NCBI RefSeq assembly: GCF_921293095.1
Contig: NC_060252.1
Coordinates: 6,138,001 to 6,202,000, forward strand
Source: Ischnura elegans
Taxonomy: Eukaryota > Arthropoda > Insecta > Odonata > Coenagrionidae
Direction: 5' to 3'
Length of the DNA stretch: 64,000 nt
Of this stretch, positions 12,801 through 21,191 are shown piece by piece. The notes beneath the pieces are model-generated. The model was not told the origin of the DNA and made no database searches. It saw nothing but the letters and a program-made list of their open reading frames with translations. Made by a program: the position numbers and the translations under genes. Numbering within the stretch: the first letter of the stretch is position 1; every line of letters starts with the position of its first letter.

Positions 12801-14526
12801 TGATACAAGACAGAGAGATCAGGTCTCCTAGGTGGGTGGGTCCTCTGAAGGATAGAAAACACCTGGGCCGGGAACCAAGTCCGTGACTTATACGCCCGAT
12901 CAACCGGAGAGGGGACAGAGAGGAGGGAAAAAAGAAAGAGGCGCCGCCACGATAGGAGCCTGAGGATGCCTCCGGGGTAGGGATAGGGTTGGAAGGGATG
13001 GGACACGGGATAAAAACACCTCAACGCTATAGAAGCGAAAAGGGCCCACTGACTATCGAAACCCGGCATCAGCCAATAATGTGCCAACGATTTTGGAGTG
13101 ACAAGGCAATGCGAGCAGCCCCCCCGCAAAAGAGGGGGCTGCTCGCATTGCCTTGTCACCTTCATGAAAACTGTTTTTCTTAGGTATCCAGCCTTTTTGA
13201 CATTTAATTCTATAATGTGGATTTTTAAGGGCATTAAATAATTAAGATTGAATGAAAATGTGCAATTATTCATTGTCTGAAACAATCAATCTAAAAATGG
13301 ACGAGATTGTACAATCGTATTGTTGGTACTTGCTCAAAGCTTTCGTTTATTGAGCTCAAAGATTATGTGGTTTAGTTAAGCAGACTGAAGCTGCATGCTC
13401 AAACAGGAGTATTATTGTCAAGCAATGAGAAGGCAAAAGGGGAGTGAGAGAAGGCCTTGTGAATAATGGGAGAGATGCCCTGGACTCCAGCGTTAAGGCC
13501 ACTCTGGCTTCAGTTTTAATAGCATTATAACCTCTCTTCTCCTGAAGGACCAATTGGTATTCCTCATTTGCCTTTACTTTTGGGCCCACTCATTTTTATA
13601 CTGTGACATTCAAAATGTAATTTAATAAGCATTGTGAACTAATTTACCTGGAGTTAGGTTGGCCAAAGGAAATCCACTCTTTCCGACTTCTCCGGCATAA
13701 TGGCCAACAATCACTCTAATGTTGCCTTCCCCGTTTCTCTCATTCTGGTCGTGTTGTGGTAACCTGAAAAACATCAATAAGTTGATGTTAATTAAAGGCA
13801 TTAATTTTTATTATATGCACTCCGAAGTAAATGTCTAATACTGAATGAAATTAACTTTTTATCATCATAGGAAAAAAATGAATGCACTTTCTTAGAATTC
13901 CAATTGTTGCAGAGTTTAGTGAATAATAATTTCTCCTTGATTGTGCACAGTAAAAATTGTGGAAGAATTTGTTACATATGTCATAAAAATTAAAAAAAAA
14001 ACCTTATGATGGTCTTGTTCGTGGCCTCTCGAAATACAGTCCTGCAGTAGCAACACTACCAACATCAGGGAAAATAGAACCATAATTACTGTAACTAAAT
14101 GCCTTCTGGATTCTTTGATTGTTTAACAGGTATTGAAGACATCTGTAAGAGTAGAGGGTTCCAGTATAGTGGAACTTATGAGATTTCGATTGAAAAAATC
14201 CAGTGTCTCTAATTAAGAAGAACAGTTGTCGATTTGAGGATGATCTTCTTACAACAAGGCGCCCATTTTGTACCACTTATCTCACATTGTTCTTTGAATA
14301 AAGCTCATATCGTCAGTCAATGTAAGCATCTCACTATTTTTTGCTTCGATTAATATTTCTTATCAATGAAGAGTGTGCACCCTTACCTTTTGCTTGTAGG
14401 TGCATTTCCTTCCCTTGAATGGTTCCACTTGAAATTAACGCCACCCGCGAATATAATGAATACGAACAGAGAGACAGCAAAGACGAGGATCCTGGCCCAT
14501 CGGCGCCAGCGGACAAACGCCACCAT
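587..14526 (-). CDS. pgant: Polypeptide N-acetylgalactosaminyltransferase (pgant/GALNT), 3' end off window
   Basis: This Golgi glycosyltransferase (family GT27) moves GalNAc from UDP-GalNAc to Ser/Thr of proteins, the first step of mucin-type O-glycosylation. Nine exons join in frame, all with GT donors and AG acceptors: 14526-14387, 13763-13648, 12463-12283, 11289-11111, 10378-10211, 8209-7999, 7410-7293, 1690-1367 and 877-587. They total 1728 bases, exactly 576 codons. The chosen ATG (14526-14524) is followed by a short basic tail and a hydrophobic anchor ([18 protein letters not shown]), as expected for a type II Golgi protein. Then come the stem, the GT-A catalytic domain ([63 protein letters not shown]) and a ricin-type lectin domain (CLQK, CLD, QKW). 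The final lectin repeat is missing because the gene runs off the left edge. Wording such as AIWPEHFFP with DRFFG recalls Drosophila Pgant5, but the paralogue is not certain. A full-length LINE sits antisense in the intron between exons 7 and 8. Confidence 0.96.
878..1366. other. pgant: pgant intron 8
   Basis: AT-rich intron between exons 8 and 9. No further coding sequence or repeat family is recognised. Confidence 0.7.
1367..1690 (-). CDS. pgant: pgant exon 8 (end of catalytic domain and linker)
   Basis: 324 bases, exactly 108 codons, phase 0 at both ends. It begins VWQCGG and includes CSHVGHLFR, whose His completes the metal site, the flexible loop SSPYSFPGG, and the linker to the lectin domain ending MDDRFFGQ. 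The long plus-strand frame over 1232-1735 is its shadow. Confidence 0.96.
1915..2243. mobile_element. TA-flanked MITE, Tc1/mariner (pogo-like) type
   Basis: The ends are inverted repeats: CAGTTGAGGACCTCGAATCC on the left and its near-perfect complement on the right (one mismatch in about 20). Each end abuts TA (1913-1914 and 2244-2245), the target duplication of Tc1/mariner elements. The 329-base body has no coding capacity, so it is non-autonomous. It lies in pgant intron 7. Confidence 0.75.
2247..2703. other. pgant intron 7, AT-rich stretch
   Basis: Very AT-rich, no coding or repeat structure that I can support. Confidence 0.5.
2704..3030 (+). repeat. Palindrome motif and possible LINE 3' scrap
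   Basis: A perfect 20-base palindrome lies at 2706-2725 inside the motif shared with 215-264. A plus-strand frame after it reads [10 protein letters not shown] and then an Ile/Lys-rich tail, weakly like the C-terminal end of CR1/Jockey ORF2. The segment ends in a short ATT run near 3020-3030, as LINE tails do. The LINE reading is tentative. Confidence 0.4.
3222..4130 (+). CDS. LINE ORF1: PHD-finger and nucleic-acid chaperone-like protein
   Basis: 302 residues. The N-terminus carries a PHD-type zinc finger (residues about 7-62: CHAC, CENC, FYHYKC, WKCLSC; C4HC3 order), found in ORF1 of several CR1/Jockey-group LINEs. The middle is Lys/Arg/Glu-rich. The C-terminus (about 215-290) reads [16 protein letters not shown] and [10 protein letters not shown], matching the common ORF1 C-terminal domain. 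ORF1 proteins bind the element RNA. The ATG sits in a good context (caacATGG). The frame ends TCC TGA CTA G, and the codons after the stop stay open into ORF2. Confidence 0.9.
   Translation: MAAGQVNIECHACKNHLKDCEKALPCENCKQFYHYKCTGLKEIALRALEEISGLFWKCLSCRVIEGNRLSKMACDIELLKEEINNLKDNPKFHAGNEKRVKKISFAEVANHVTEASHDVAKPAKHRQRDGKEAEFGANTVSDSKPSAKKEKTTHVDQTSCGIVRLNHEQSRRESDDDGYTRVQHRRKKRNFFGIGKGATENNGAGLRAAKMITYVYVGRLASDSTEDEVVKYVKNKFDVTCDSCEKIEGKSVHGAFKLGVEYSDFKQVINPLHWPSGVIINKFTRPRQQSTDMRVKPKGKSS
4128..4134 (+). promoter_or_regulatory. UGA-CUAG stop readthrough context between ORF1 and ORF2
   Basis: The ORF1 stop is TGA followed directly by CTAG. UGA-CUAG is an established stop-readthrough context in animal mRNAs such as AQP4. 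Frames upstream and downstream are the same, and 50 open codons follow before the first ATG of ORF2. The sequence is seen; programmed readthrough is inferred. Confidence 0.6.
4131..7010 (+). CDS. LINE ORF2: apurinic-type endonuclease and reverse transcriptase
   Basis: The protein nicks the target DNA and copies the element RNA there. The first ATG is at 4281, but the endonuclease starts before it: 4170-4280 encode [18 protein letters not shown] and then ICLSEHW, which hold the conserved Asn and catalytic Glu. From the ATG, residues near 105 read ILAGDFNCN and near 170 ISDHSA (endonuclease). The RT follows: [21 protein letters not shown] (about 540), [13 protein letters not shown] (about 602) and YADD (635-638), then a C-terminal domain with [14 protein letters not shown]. 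No internal stops. The lack of a start before the endonuclease motif fits expression as a readthrough fusion with ORF1 (1262 codons counting the TGA). Confidence 0.93.
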   Translation, partial: LAFCDSNQQKTHSGFKLLVLNIQCLSNKIAELEALAEAEKPEFICLSEHWMRDIIISIPGYVIGDFYCRKDHRNGGVVIFVKSTLVFSNMSHLVHNLNAELIFECAAVRYTVASNDFIVLSVYRSPVSSFNSFLEILDNLLYTLTSQLSRPNVILAGDFNCNLFKDGQDKRRFLQILQSYQMKPLVNTPTRITNGTGTLLDNVFTDYNESNVNTSVFDPAISDHSAIVSIFHIHEEHPQSKTLNQCRFFNEHNMNYFCVLLNQEDWKDIYGGRPLNVNFDEYLCRFKYYFNLAFPLQSVEHRSVSTKKWVTKEVQNLSRVLKQTFLQIRYSNDDGLRQKYSQLRKEYKIFIRKAKREYNDQRFRNASNYSKVAWDIIKSNVNANPTVLPDQVTNEQGEITTNPIEISNALNHSFLHLPKRVITTQSGATLENHKISSSLYLKPCSERELSLYIAKIGKKKSADIEGITGKVIKDCESLIRRPLLSLVNQSLSEGVYPDSLKVSKVVPVYKNKDNRNNLQNYRPVSIVPQFGKLFEYVFCKRLIDYLDKQNIISLHQYGFQQGKSTELALFNAIDNITQEINSKNKVMGIFFDMSRAFDAVDHDKLLKKCESIGIRGIPLNWLKTYLHGRKQKVAYRKDGTVYFSSTLEVKKGVPQGSVLGPLLFLIFINDLPNKIVTQDNKCVLYADDVTILSKRKNLTALIDSSQYIIKCMQTWCDVNELRLNDDKTQVILFSAGHSPKDNDLLQCKNNYLNDMECVKFLGIYVDRNMKWDAHIEHLCKKLNTVFYLISVLKHSVSQYVLKTLYYGLFYSRISYGIIIWGSSPQLHDVFVIQKKFVRSMCKLKCRAHCRPFFKSLKLLTVPCIYIYQSVIYVKRYKGCFTMNNRIHSYETRRCNDVHVKQSNLALVSRGPELMCTKLYNNLPVYIKSIENIDVFKKSVLAYLIEKCFYSIKEYLQSEM
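7101..7129 (+). repeat. ATT microsatellite tail of the LINE
   Basis: Repeats of ATT follow GGGCAAATAA. Simple-repeat tails instead of poly(A) are usual in the CR1 group. Confidence 0.85.
7293..7410 (-). CDS. pgant: pgant exon 7 (Gal/GalNAc-T motif)
   Basis: 118 bases after CACAG and before GTAAGC. It encodes [13 protein letters not shown] and [14 protein letters not shown], the family signature that contacts acceptor and donor sugars. The LINE tail ends only about 160 bases beyond its donor site. Confidence 0.96.
7411..7998. other. pgant: pgant intron 6
   Basis: AT-rich, no additional feature recognised. Confidence 0.6.
7999..8209 (-). CDS. pgant: pgant exon 6 (catalytic)
   Basis: 211 bases between TTTCAG and GTAAGT. 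The product [32 protein letters not shown] and [10 protein letters not shown] follows the family order. All key aromatic positions look intact. Confidence 0.95.
8210..10210. other. pgant: pgant intron 5, with a transposon-like middle
   Basis: Most is AT-rich and anonymous. From about 9001 (TTAACCCTTTCGAGACGG) to 9830 the base composition changes and several short inverted repeats appear, including an 18-base perfect palindrome at 9731-9748 nested within 12-13-base arms. This looks like transposon debris, possibly of TTAA-target type, but the ends are not defined. Confidence 0.4.
10211..10378 (-). CDS. pgant: pgant exon 5 (DxH metal site)
   Basis: 168 bases between CCGCAG and GTGAGT. It contains [15 protein letters not shown] and FLDAHCE; the Asp-x-His of this motif binds the Mn2+ and UDP-GalNAc. 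Confidence 0.96.
10379..11110. other. pgant: pgant intron 4
   Basis: No coding or repeat feature recognised. Confidence 0.6.
11111..11289 (-). CDS. pgant: pgant exon 4 (catalytic, DDASER)
   Basis: Encodes the nucleotide-sugar binding core: [18 protein letters not shown] and [13 protein letters not shown]. Acceptor TTTAG, donor GTTAGA, phase 2 in and phase 1 out. Confidence 0.96.
11290..12282. other. pgant: pgant intron 3
   Basis: No coding or repeat feature recognised. The minus frame running past 11289 is intron read-through of exon 4. Confidence 0.6.
12283..12463 (-). CDS. pgant: pgant exon 3 (start of catalytic region)
   Basis: Acceptor CAG and donor GTAAGA bound 181 bases. The product ends [20 protein letters not shown], the very conserved GALNT segment before the catalytic domain. 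Confidence 0.95.
12780..13290. repeat. pgant: Likely interspersed element in pgant intron 2
   Basis: The stretch is clearly GC-richer than the flanking intron and carries a 166-codon minus frame without a recognisable domain. It contains the hairpin at 13098-13159. I read it as an inserted element of unknown family; the boundaries are estimates. Confidence 0.4.
13098..13159. repeat. 26-bp perfect hairpin
   Basis: The arms 13098-13123 and 13134-13159 are exact reverse complements, with a loop of about 10 bases. The inner part of the stem is G/C-only (five G:C pairs next to GCTGC). Confidence 0.85.
13648..13763 (-). CDS. pgant: pgant exon 2 (stem)
   Basis: Acceptor TTTTTCAG and donor GTAAAT bound 116 bases. 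The product includes [19 protein letters not shown], a lumenal stem segment typical of GALNTs. It joins exon 1 at phase 2 and exon 3 at phase 1. Confidence 0.92.
13764..14386. other. pgant: pgant intron 1
   Basis: AT-rich. A 90-codon minus frame at 14004-14276 shows no known domain and is not joined by splice sites to the gene model. Confidence 0.55.
14387..14526 (-). CDS. pgant: pgant exon 1 (start, membrane anchor)
   Basis: The exon encodes the cytoplasmic tail [12 protein letters not shown] and the signal anchor, then the start of the lumenal stem. It ends AAAAG before GTAAGG and leaves two bases of a codon. The hydrophobic stretch right after Arg/Trp residues supports this ATG as the true start. 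Confidence 0.92.
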
Positions 14527-15100
14527 CCTCTTCGATCAGGCGTTGAAATCACCGTTCATCACGCGTTGAAATCTCCGAAGTCGCTTGTCTCGCCGATCCT
14601 CATAGTCCTTTAGGACCACGGGTTGACGCAAGAGAGGGTGAAGGCTGCCGATTCAGTCATCCTCGATTTTCACTATTACTACCAGCACAATGACACTCAC
14701 TCATGCTAGGAACAATTGGAGCTACTTGTCCGCACCGATTAACTTCCATTGATATTCACTTTCGCTGCCCAAAGCAAAGAAGTATAGGATCTGTATCGGA
14801 ACTATGGTCACTAATCACAACATTACATCCATGTTATTCGCTAGGAAGTTCACAAGGATCCAGAAGAGAATGCTAGCTCCCTCATGTCTGTCTCTCCTTC
14901 ACACACTCCAAAAGCAAAACAGAAGGGTTCGAGCCTGTCTGCCTGACCATCCACCGTCCTCTGTCTGTCCTTTTCTGAAACTTGATTGACCCACGAACGA
15001 ACGAGCCTCCTCACGAGAGTCCAACAACCCCTCTTACACCCTCCCCTCGCGCCTTCCCCTCTTCAGCTGCACTTGAAAATGCGGTATGTTGATCATCATG
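14527..15100 (-). promoter_or_regulatory. pgant: Presumed pgant 5' UTR and promoter region
   Basis: Sequence just upstream of the pgant start codon, with more G+C and CpG than the introns. No convincing TATA box and initiator pair was found, and the transcription start is unknown. This assignment rests on position only. Confidence 0.35.
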
Positions 15101-16310
15101 AACACGCGGGAAAGTTAAATGCGAATTAAGGGCTGCTACCTTCTGGGGTTACATAGAGGAGTCCTCAGTCTGTCCCGTTGAAGGTTGATTTTTGCTGGCA
15201 CTGGAGGGCGCATTGTAATCGGTTGTCAATAATGTCCGCAGCACGGCGGTAAGTGCAAAGCGATCCATTTATTCTCCAGGATTTCTATCTCTTCTCTCGC
15301 GAGCTGTTCACCGCGGAAACCTTCGCAAGAATAATGCTTCATACATACTTTCAATGCATAATTACGAGTGAAGGGTAATTATTTAGTCTCAATCAAAAGC
15401 GTATCTCTGGCTGTGACACTTATAATTCAATAAAGTTGTATCGGGGAGCAGTATTGCATTACTTAGCTCTATTTTTCGGGTATCATTGACCCCTTAGACC
15501 TTTGGTAAGATGGTGTAGGGGAGGATTCGATGAATCATTGAAGTTATAACTCATAAATCGTTGAATATGGCCGGGAGACTTTGATACATGGTTCTGATCT
15601 TCATGAAAACTTAACCAAGATTAGAATATTTAATGCAATTTCCTGAGAAATCGGATTGGAAATGTGTGATCTCTTTCACTGGTAGGTGCCATACCGAAGG
15701 CAAGAATTATGATTAACCCCAGACCAGCGCTCATTGATAAAGCATTAATGCATATGACCTTTTAAGATAATGAGTGAGAATGGCACTGGTAATCGGCTCG
15801 TCCACCAATTACTTTAAATTTGCCACTGCGATAGGGTATGAAAAATAAGGACTCGCATTATTCGATCGACTTTGAATTTCAGGATGCACAGCATTTTACT
15901 TTAGATTCATTTTATAGAGACATTGTAAAATAGTGAGTCACTTGGCGGAGTTCGGCACAAGAGTCTACTTATCTCTTCTGATATGTAAAAAAGTAACTGA
16001 AAACAGTTTTCGCCATTTTTTATGTAACTGTGGTTAATAATACATTAAAACCTATGAAAAATCAATGCATGGAAGAAAAATAAATGTGCATAAAAATGGT
16101 GAAATAGTATTTTTCCACGCAGAAAGTCATATAAGAAAGCTACAGCAAGAGGCTAAGTTCATAATTTTGAGAAAAAACCAATGGCGGTCGTTTTTCGCGA
16201 AACTTGTTTAACTTTGACCTCATTTGTATTGATAACGTGTGCGCTTATGAAAAAAAATACATTGAGAAAATGACGAAGAATTTATTTTAAACTAGAGGAA
16301 AAGGAACGAC
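15101..16310. other. Intergenic, nothing recognised
   Basis: AT-rich DNA with only short random frames. Confidence 0.5.
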
Positions 16311-16605
16311 GAAGTGCTGGATATGGTTGGCGAGGAGAGGCAGCTTTTAGATGAGATACGGAGGAGACAGAAGGTATGGATGGAGTTAGTGCTTAGCGGT
16401 GAGGGGATGTTGAAAATGGTGTTAGAGGGTAGAATGTTAGGGAAACGAGGGAGGGGAAGGAGAAGAATAGGATTTTTAGATAGATTGAAAGAGAGTGGGC
16501 CTTACTGTGAGTTAAAGAAGGCAGTGCTGGACGGAAAGGGAGGCTCTCAGATCACTTCTTGCGTACTCCATGGAAACCTACCTTAATCGGTAGAATACTA
16601 TAATA
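16311..16605 (+). pseudogene. LINE ORF2 C-terminal remnant, family X
   Basis: Reads VLDMVGEERQLLDEIRRRQK, then GRMLGKRGRGRRRIGFLDR, the C-terminal end of a common arthropod LINE reverse transcriptase, followed by CTACCTTAATCGGTAGAATA and a short AATAAT tail. The same 3' sequence recurs at 22742-22998 (minus) and 38784-39200 (plus). Only the 5'-truncated end is present. Confidence 0.7.
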
Positions 16606-16610
16606 ATAAT

Positions 16611-17290
16611 GTATGCGAAGTTTCAACTTCATAGTTCAAAAAAAGATTTTGAGGTTTTGGCCAGCGTTTTTATATTTCAGGTCAATTTGTTTCGAGCTCC
16701 TCTTACTCGGATGTCTTGCGTTTCTTTTACAGATAGTAGTTCTCGAGGTATTAGAGGCGGAATATCGGCAGCCTTAACCCTTTCACAGGTAAGTGGGTGA
16801 CATCACGCGAGACTAGATTATATTTCGTTGAGGAAACGGCAATTAGCTCCAATGCCTCTAACCGTGGTTCGAATTTTAAGCATGGTTTTCAGACGCGGAT
16901 TAGGGATTCGCGGAGGTTTGAATGATAGCGGTGGAAACGCTAGTTGTGCGCCTGCTGATATTCATATGTCCCATTATTCTTTCTCTCACTGGCCCAAAAA
17001 CTTTGTTGCGTTATCCATATACTCTATGCCAACCGTATTTCTCGACTCGTATTTTAAACATCCGGTTTCGCGGATTAATTTTGCGTCCCTTGGATCGCCC
17101 ATCGAGTTCCTACATCATACTCCCAAGGCCTTAAGGGGTTCAAAACCCCCACCCCAAATTTTGGGGAGTTACAGTCTAAATGTATTCCGTCTTCGAGATT
17201 GAGATGATTTTCCCCTCCACCTAACACCCCCCCCCCCCCGGAAAATTTTCTGGCTGCGGCCTTGCATCTGTTATGATCATTCAATCACTT
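16611..17290. other. Intergenic, nothing recognised
   Basis: Several short frames without family resemblance. A long C run lies near 17228-17239. Confidence 0.45.
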
Positions 17291-17514
17291 GGTGATTCAA
17301 TCCTAAAATTGGATAGGAGAGAGTAGAGCTCACCCCAGTTCAAGCCTCAGGCTTGTGAATATCAAACATTCAAGGTAGTGTCTCCCCATTGGCCACTTCG
17401 CACTTCGAGGATTTTTTATGTGGGGGTGTCCGAAGGCTTATCGCGGGATCTGAACCCGATACTCCTCGATCAGCAGCCGAGCGCTCTCAGCACCCACTAG
17501 TCTACTTCGCTTCC
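17290..17514 (-). mobile_element. tRNA-derived SINE
   Basis: On the minus strand the head (17514-17436) looks like a tRNA: TGGGTGCTGAGAGCGCTCGG resembles box A and GGGTTCAGATCCC resembles box B, with an anticodon-like region GCTGCTGATC between. A non-tRNA body follows. The acceptor stem does not pair well, so it is a SINE head and not a functional tRNA gene. The body end is approximate. Confidence 0.65.
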
Positions 17515-18027
17515 CACACTAAATAGTGGAAGGCATGACTCGTCAGAGTGGCGCTGGGGGCATTTCCTCTCGGTCAGACGGCTTGTCTAAACTCCGTTGG
17601 GAAAGGCCATTGTGAGGCGACAGTTAAAAACAAAAAGAGCGGAACATGTGAGCGCAGCAGAGCGCATCATTGTGTGGGAACGTTTCGTGAGCGATGGAAT
17701 GCGTGCGAATGAATGGTACAATCACCACTTTCGGCGCCGCTTGCATCCGCGGAACAATTGACTGACTCGCGCGACGGTGCAAAACATTGTGAGGCATCCG
17801 GTGTGAACCGTTTGGTGGAGTATCAAGGCCGAAGCCGGAACTTATTGGGGGGGAGGGTTGATTTTGAGGGAGCGATGCATTTCGGGATAGGGGGTCATTC
17901 GAAGGGATTCCATATAAACCTAGTATATGTAAAAAATTTCGGGGATAGGGGGATTGGGCCCCTTTACCGTCCTCCCCTGCTCCCTGCAGGCGCACTACCT
18001 ATAGAAAAACCCTGACAGAGAGGTCAA
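17515..18027. other. Intergenic, nothing recognised
   Basis: No feature is supported, except a 17-base word at 18003-18019 that recurs at 18703-18719 just beyond the neighbouring repeat. Confidence 0.4.
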
Positions 18028-18700
18028 TAGGGTGGTTTCCTATTATTTTTTTATTGCCTAAATCGAAAGATTATTCCTCCTGGAGATTTATACTCCTGGA
18101 GTACGCATTTCACGCTTTCAGATTTTTTAAATGACGATATCTATTTTTCGCGATTAAATGAAAAGCGACAATTTTCAAGCGCGCGAAAACGCGACGGCTA
18201 AGTATGAATGCTGGGAAAAGCCTGTGTGACGTCATTCTGGTTCCCGCTGTCGCCGTGTGAGGTGACCTTGGGGCGAGGATATGTGCGCCGCTGCGATGCA
18301 AGCTGCTAACAGGAAGCAGAGTACCCTGCTAGCAGGTAGCGCTTGGCTTAAATAAGGGTTATTAATACCCTATCAAACGAAGGAAACTTTCCGACCATAG
18401 GCAGTTTTAATAGGTGATTGTTAAGACATGTTTCCATGAGCTCTGTGCCTCATTGGTAATCTCAGACGATGTAAAACTCCAATATACTCGTACAGAATCT
18501 AGGTCCCTTTGACGTCACGTGGAGTGGCATCGCATCGGCGCCAATCTGGACTTTTTCAATTGCGGTTAAAATTGACCATTGTCATTCGTCTGAACTGGGA
18601 TTTCTAAAACCAAATAATTTGTGTATCATGAATACACTAATGGTGGGTAACAAATAGCAATCAATTCCTTTCGTTTTCTTTGATGAAGGAAACTACCCTA
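18028..18700. mobile_element. Anonymous TIR element D, copy 1
   Basis: About 670 bases nearly identical to 29645-30303. The ends are inverted: TAGGGTGGTTTCC and GGAAACTACCCTA. No coding capacity, so probably a non-autonomous DNA transposon. No clear target duplication adjoins the ends. Confidence 0.7.
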
Positions 18701-18719
18701 TTAGAAAAACCCTGACAGA

Positions 18720-19438
18720 AGCAGTTCTGGGTTAGAAAGGGTTAAATATATGCTCACTCCAGATTTTGGCGTATACCTACATGTTTAGTCATCATCAAAG
18801 AGTGGTTTTCTTCTGATACTATTCTGGGTGAGGGCGTGGAGAAGATCCACATCCCCTCTCGGGTGTCTAAGTCGCCGAATCGATTCCCGGACGGGAATTT
18901 TTTTGTTGCATTTGGTTCTTCAAAAATTGAAATTGTAGTCTTAGCAGTCAGTTTTCGGGAAGTCCCTATAAGCGCCCAGAATATTCTATTTATTTAGGAG
19001 GGCATTCCACGAGATGTGTAGCCTCAAGAATATATTCTTAAATCGAGAGCATACTCTTGAAATTGAATGGTTTCTCATATTTTAAAATTAAGATTATTCT
19101 ATTTGGGGATGAGTGCTCTATTATTCTATCACTGAGAATGTTTTCTTACCGTTTTTTAAAGAGAATACTATTCTGGAACCACTAGATCAGTGTTTCAGCC
19201 CTTTGGTCTGCTTCAATGGGTGATGGTAGAGCTCGTCTTGATATTAAGTCACAGGTGTATCATTTAAAAAATGCAGTCAGTTACTTTCCTTGGGCCACAT
19301 TGCGCTTCGAGAATCAGGGTTTCGGGATATCCGAAGTTTTCGTCAGGGATATGAACCGGAGACCCCTCCATCAGAGGGCGATCACTATACCATCGCGATC
19401 CTCACTCCCAAAAATAGCAATGGAAGCATGATGATCCC
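18720..19438. other. Intergenic, nothing recognised
   Basis: AT-rich, with a few short palindromes; no gene. Confidence 0.45.
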
Positions 19439-19490
19439 AGTGGGTGGAGTTGCTGAACTAAGGGTCCGGGATTCAAGTCCCGGATGAAGT
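19439..19490 (+). mobile_element. tRNA-derived SINE scrap
   Basis: GTGGGTGGAGTTGCTGAA and then GGGATTCAAGTCCCGG resemble the tRNA A and B boxes. A related scrap is at 21470-21520. Confidence 0.5.
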
Positions 19491-20320
19491 CTGCGAACAT
19501 CCCCAAATCAAAATCCCCGAAGTACGTAGAGTATTAGGATGACGTAAAAGCGTAGCCATAAAATGTTGTTTTCGACTAATTGTTCCATTTTCATTGTCTT
19601 CCCGTTCCTCTCGGCTGATGCCTGGAATAAGTAGTGCTTCGCTTATCGTGAGATCCGTTTTTTCGAGTAACTGACACTACACAACACACTGGAATACACG
19701 CCGTGGATGCCTGCATACTACTGTCCCGGGGTCGCTATCGGTTTCTTCCCGAAGATCGCCTTCTTCAATGCTCAAACCGAATGCGAGCCAACCGGACGTA
19801 AGACGAGACGCACTGTGGCCGCATAGTACGTAATACAAGTTACGACGAAAATATTTATAGCTTTAAGGCAACCCGTTTACAATAGGTGGCATTAATTCGG
19901 ATTCGAAAATCATTTAAAATTTAGAATCACCTCTTTTCCTTTTAACTTAAGAAAAATTTAACTCTGGGGTGCTCCAGGAAAGTTTTGTTTTGTTCATATC
20001 GTTTTCGAACTTCTCTGCTCTTCCCCGATAGTATTGCTGTTTCTGGCATTAGCAATTACATTAGGAAAATGCGATATTTGTAATCCCTCTAGACTATTTT
20101 CCTTTTCTAGCCATTCCATCTTCGCTGGGACCGTAAACTTGAAAACCGAAAACTACACCAATGATTTGTCAAATTTATACTTTCTCATCTTCATCATGAT
20201 TTACTTTTGTTTGCTTAAATTTTGCGCCTGGATATTATCTTTCATCATACTCTGAAAGTAATTGCCTGGAAGAATGGGAGGAAAGAGAAGTCTTCGAAAA
20301 ACCCTGAGGATAATCGGCAC
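19491..20320. other. Intergenic, nothing recognised
   Basis: No gene or repeat family supported. Confidence 0.45.
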
Positions 20321-20619
20321 CAGGGGCGCAGCTAGGAATTGAGGCTGGGGGGGGGGGGGTTAGGTGCAACTAATACCGGGGTGTGTGGGGGTATGGAATA
20401 CCCACCAGGATAAGCGGAAGGTGCGAGATTAATAAATTGCGGAATTTTAAGATGAATAGTTCAAAATGGTGAGTTTTACGGCTTTCTGAGGGATATTTTA
20501 TTAATCTTTATACTATTCTATAATTAATATAAATCCAATTAAGTAAAATAGATTAAACTTAAAAATTTCTATGAGCTCTTGGGGGGTTTATCCCCCAAAA
20601 TCCCCCCCTCGGCACAACT
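20321..20619 (+). mobile_element. hAT-like MITE family A, copy 1
   Basis: Begins CAGGGGCGCAGCTAGGAATT and matches the other family A copies through its body (CCACCAGGATAAGCGG, GTTTTACGGCTTTCTGAGGG). The right end is degraded (CTCGGCACAACTT), so no clean target duplication remains. Confidence 0.8.
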
Positions 20620-20639
20620 TAGCCAGCCACATAATGATG

Positions 20640-21191
20640 CATGATGAAAACAGTCTTGCAAGGACAGGCGGACGGAAGGAATGGTAAGAGATGGCCCCGA
20701 ATGAATTACATAGGGCAATGAGTTATAAAGGATATAAAAAAGAAGAAATACGCCACTATGAAAAGGCTAGCGGATGGGAGAGAGAGGAATGGAGAGCTGC
20801 GTCAAACCAATCTTAGCATTGCTGACTTCTGATGATGTACTTGGGGCTATACCTACTTTCATATATAATGATCCTGCTACTAGCGACTGAACATCAGTTG
20901 CGAAAATGTTAGAATATCACATTTTCTAACTCTTGATGTTTGTCTTGGGAGATCTTTGCTTATCTTTTTCGGTCATATGGTGTTCCTGGTGCGAGGTCAT
21001 CGCCGTGACCACATCAAAACGAAGTTAGTGGAACGAAGAATGGCGTATCCTTCGCAGTAAAAGAAGATAACGGCCAGATATCAGAAGAATTAAATCTTGC
21101 TGCCTTGATAAACGCTGGGAGTGGTGGCATGCACGCTAATCGAGGGGTCAATCATCGAATGACGTGTTTACGAGGGGAGAATCAAGTATAA
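20640..21191. other. Intergenic with a weak LINE-like scrap
   Basis: Around 20750-20820 a plus frame reads KRLADGREEWRAASNQS, similar to tails of some arthropod LINE proteins. Not enough to name it. Confidence 0.3.

Noticed and set aside
12785..13285. 166-codon minus-strand frame
   Set aside because: It passes straight through a perfect hairpin and a compositionally odd repeat in a pgant intron; no protein family resemblance.
17436..17514. Functional tRNA gene
   Set aside because: A and B boxes are recognisable, but the acceptor stem does not pair and a SINE-like body follows.
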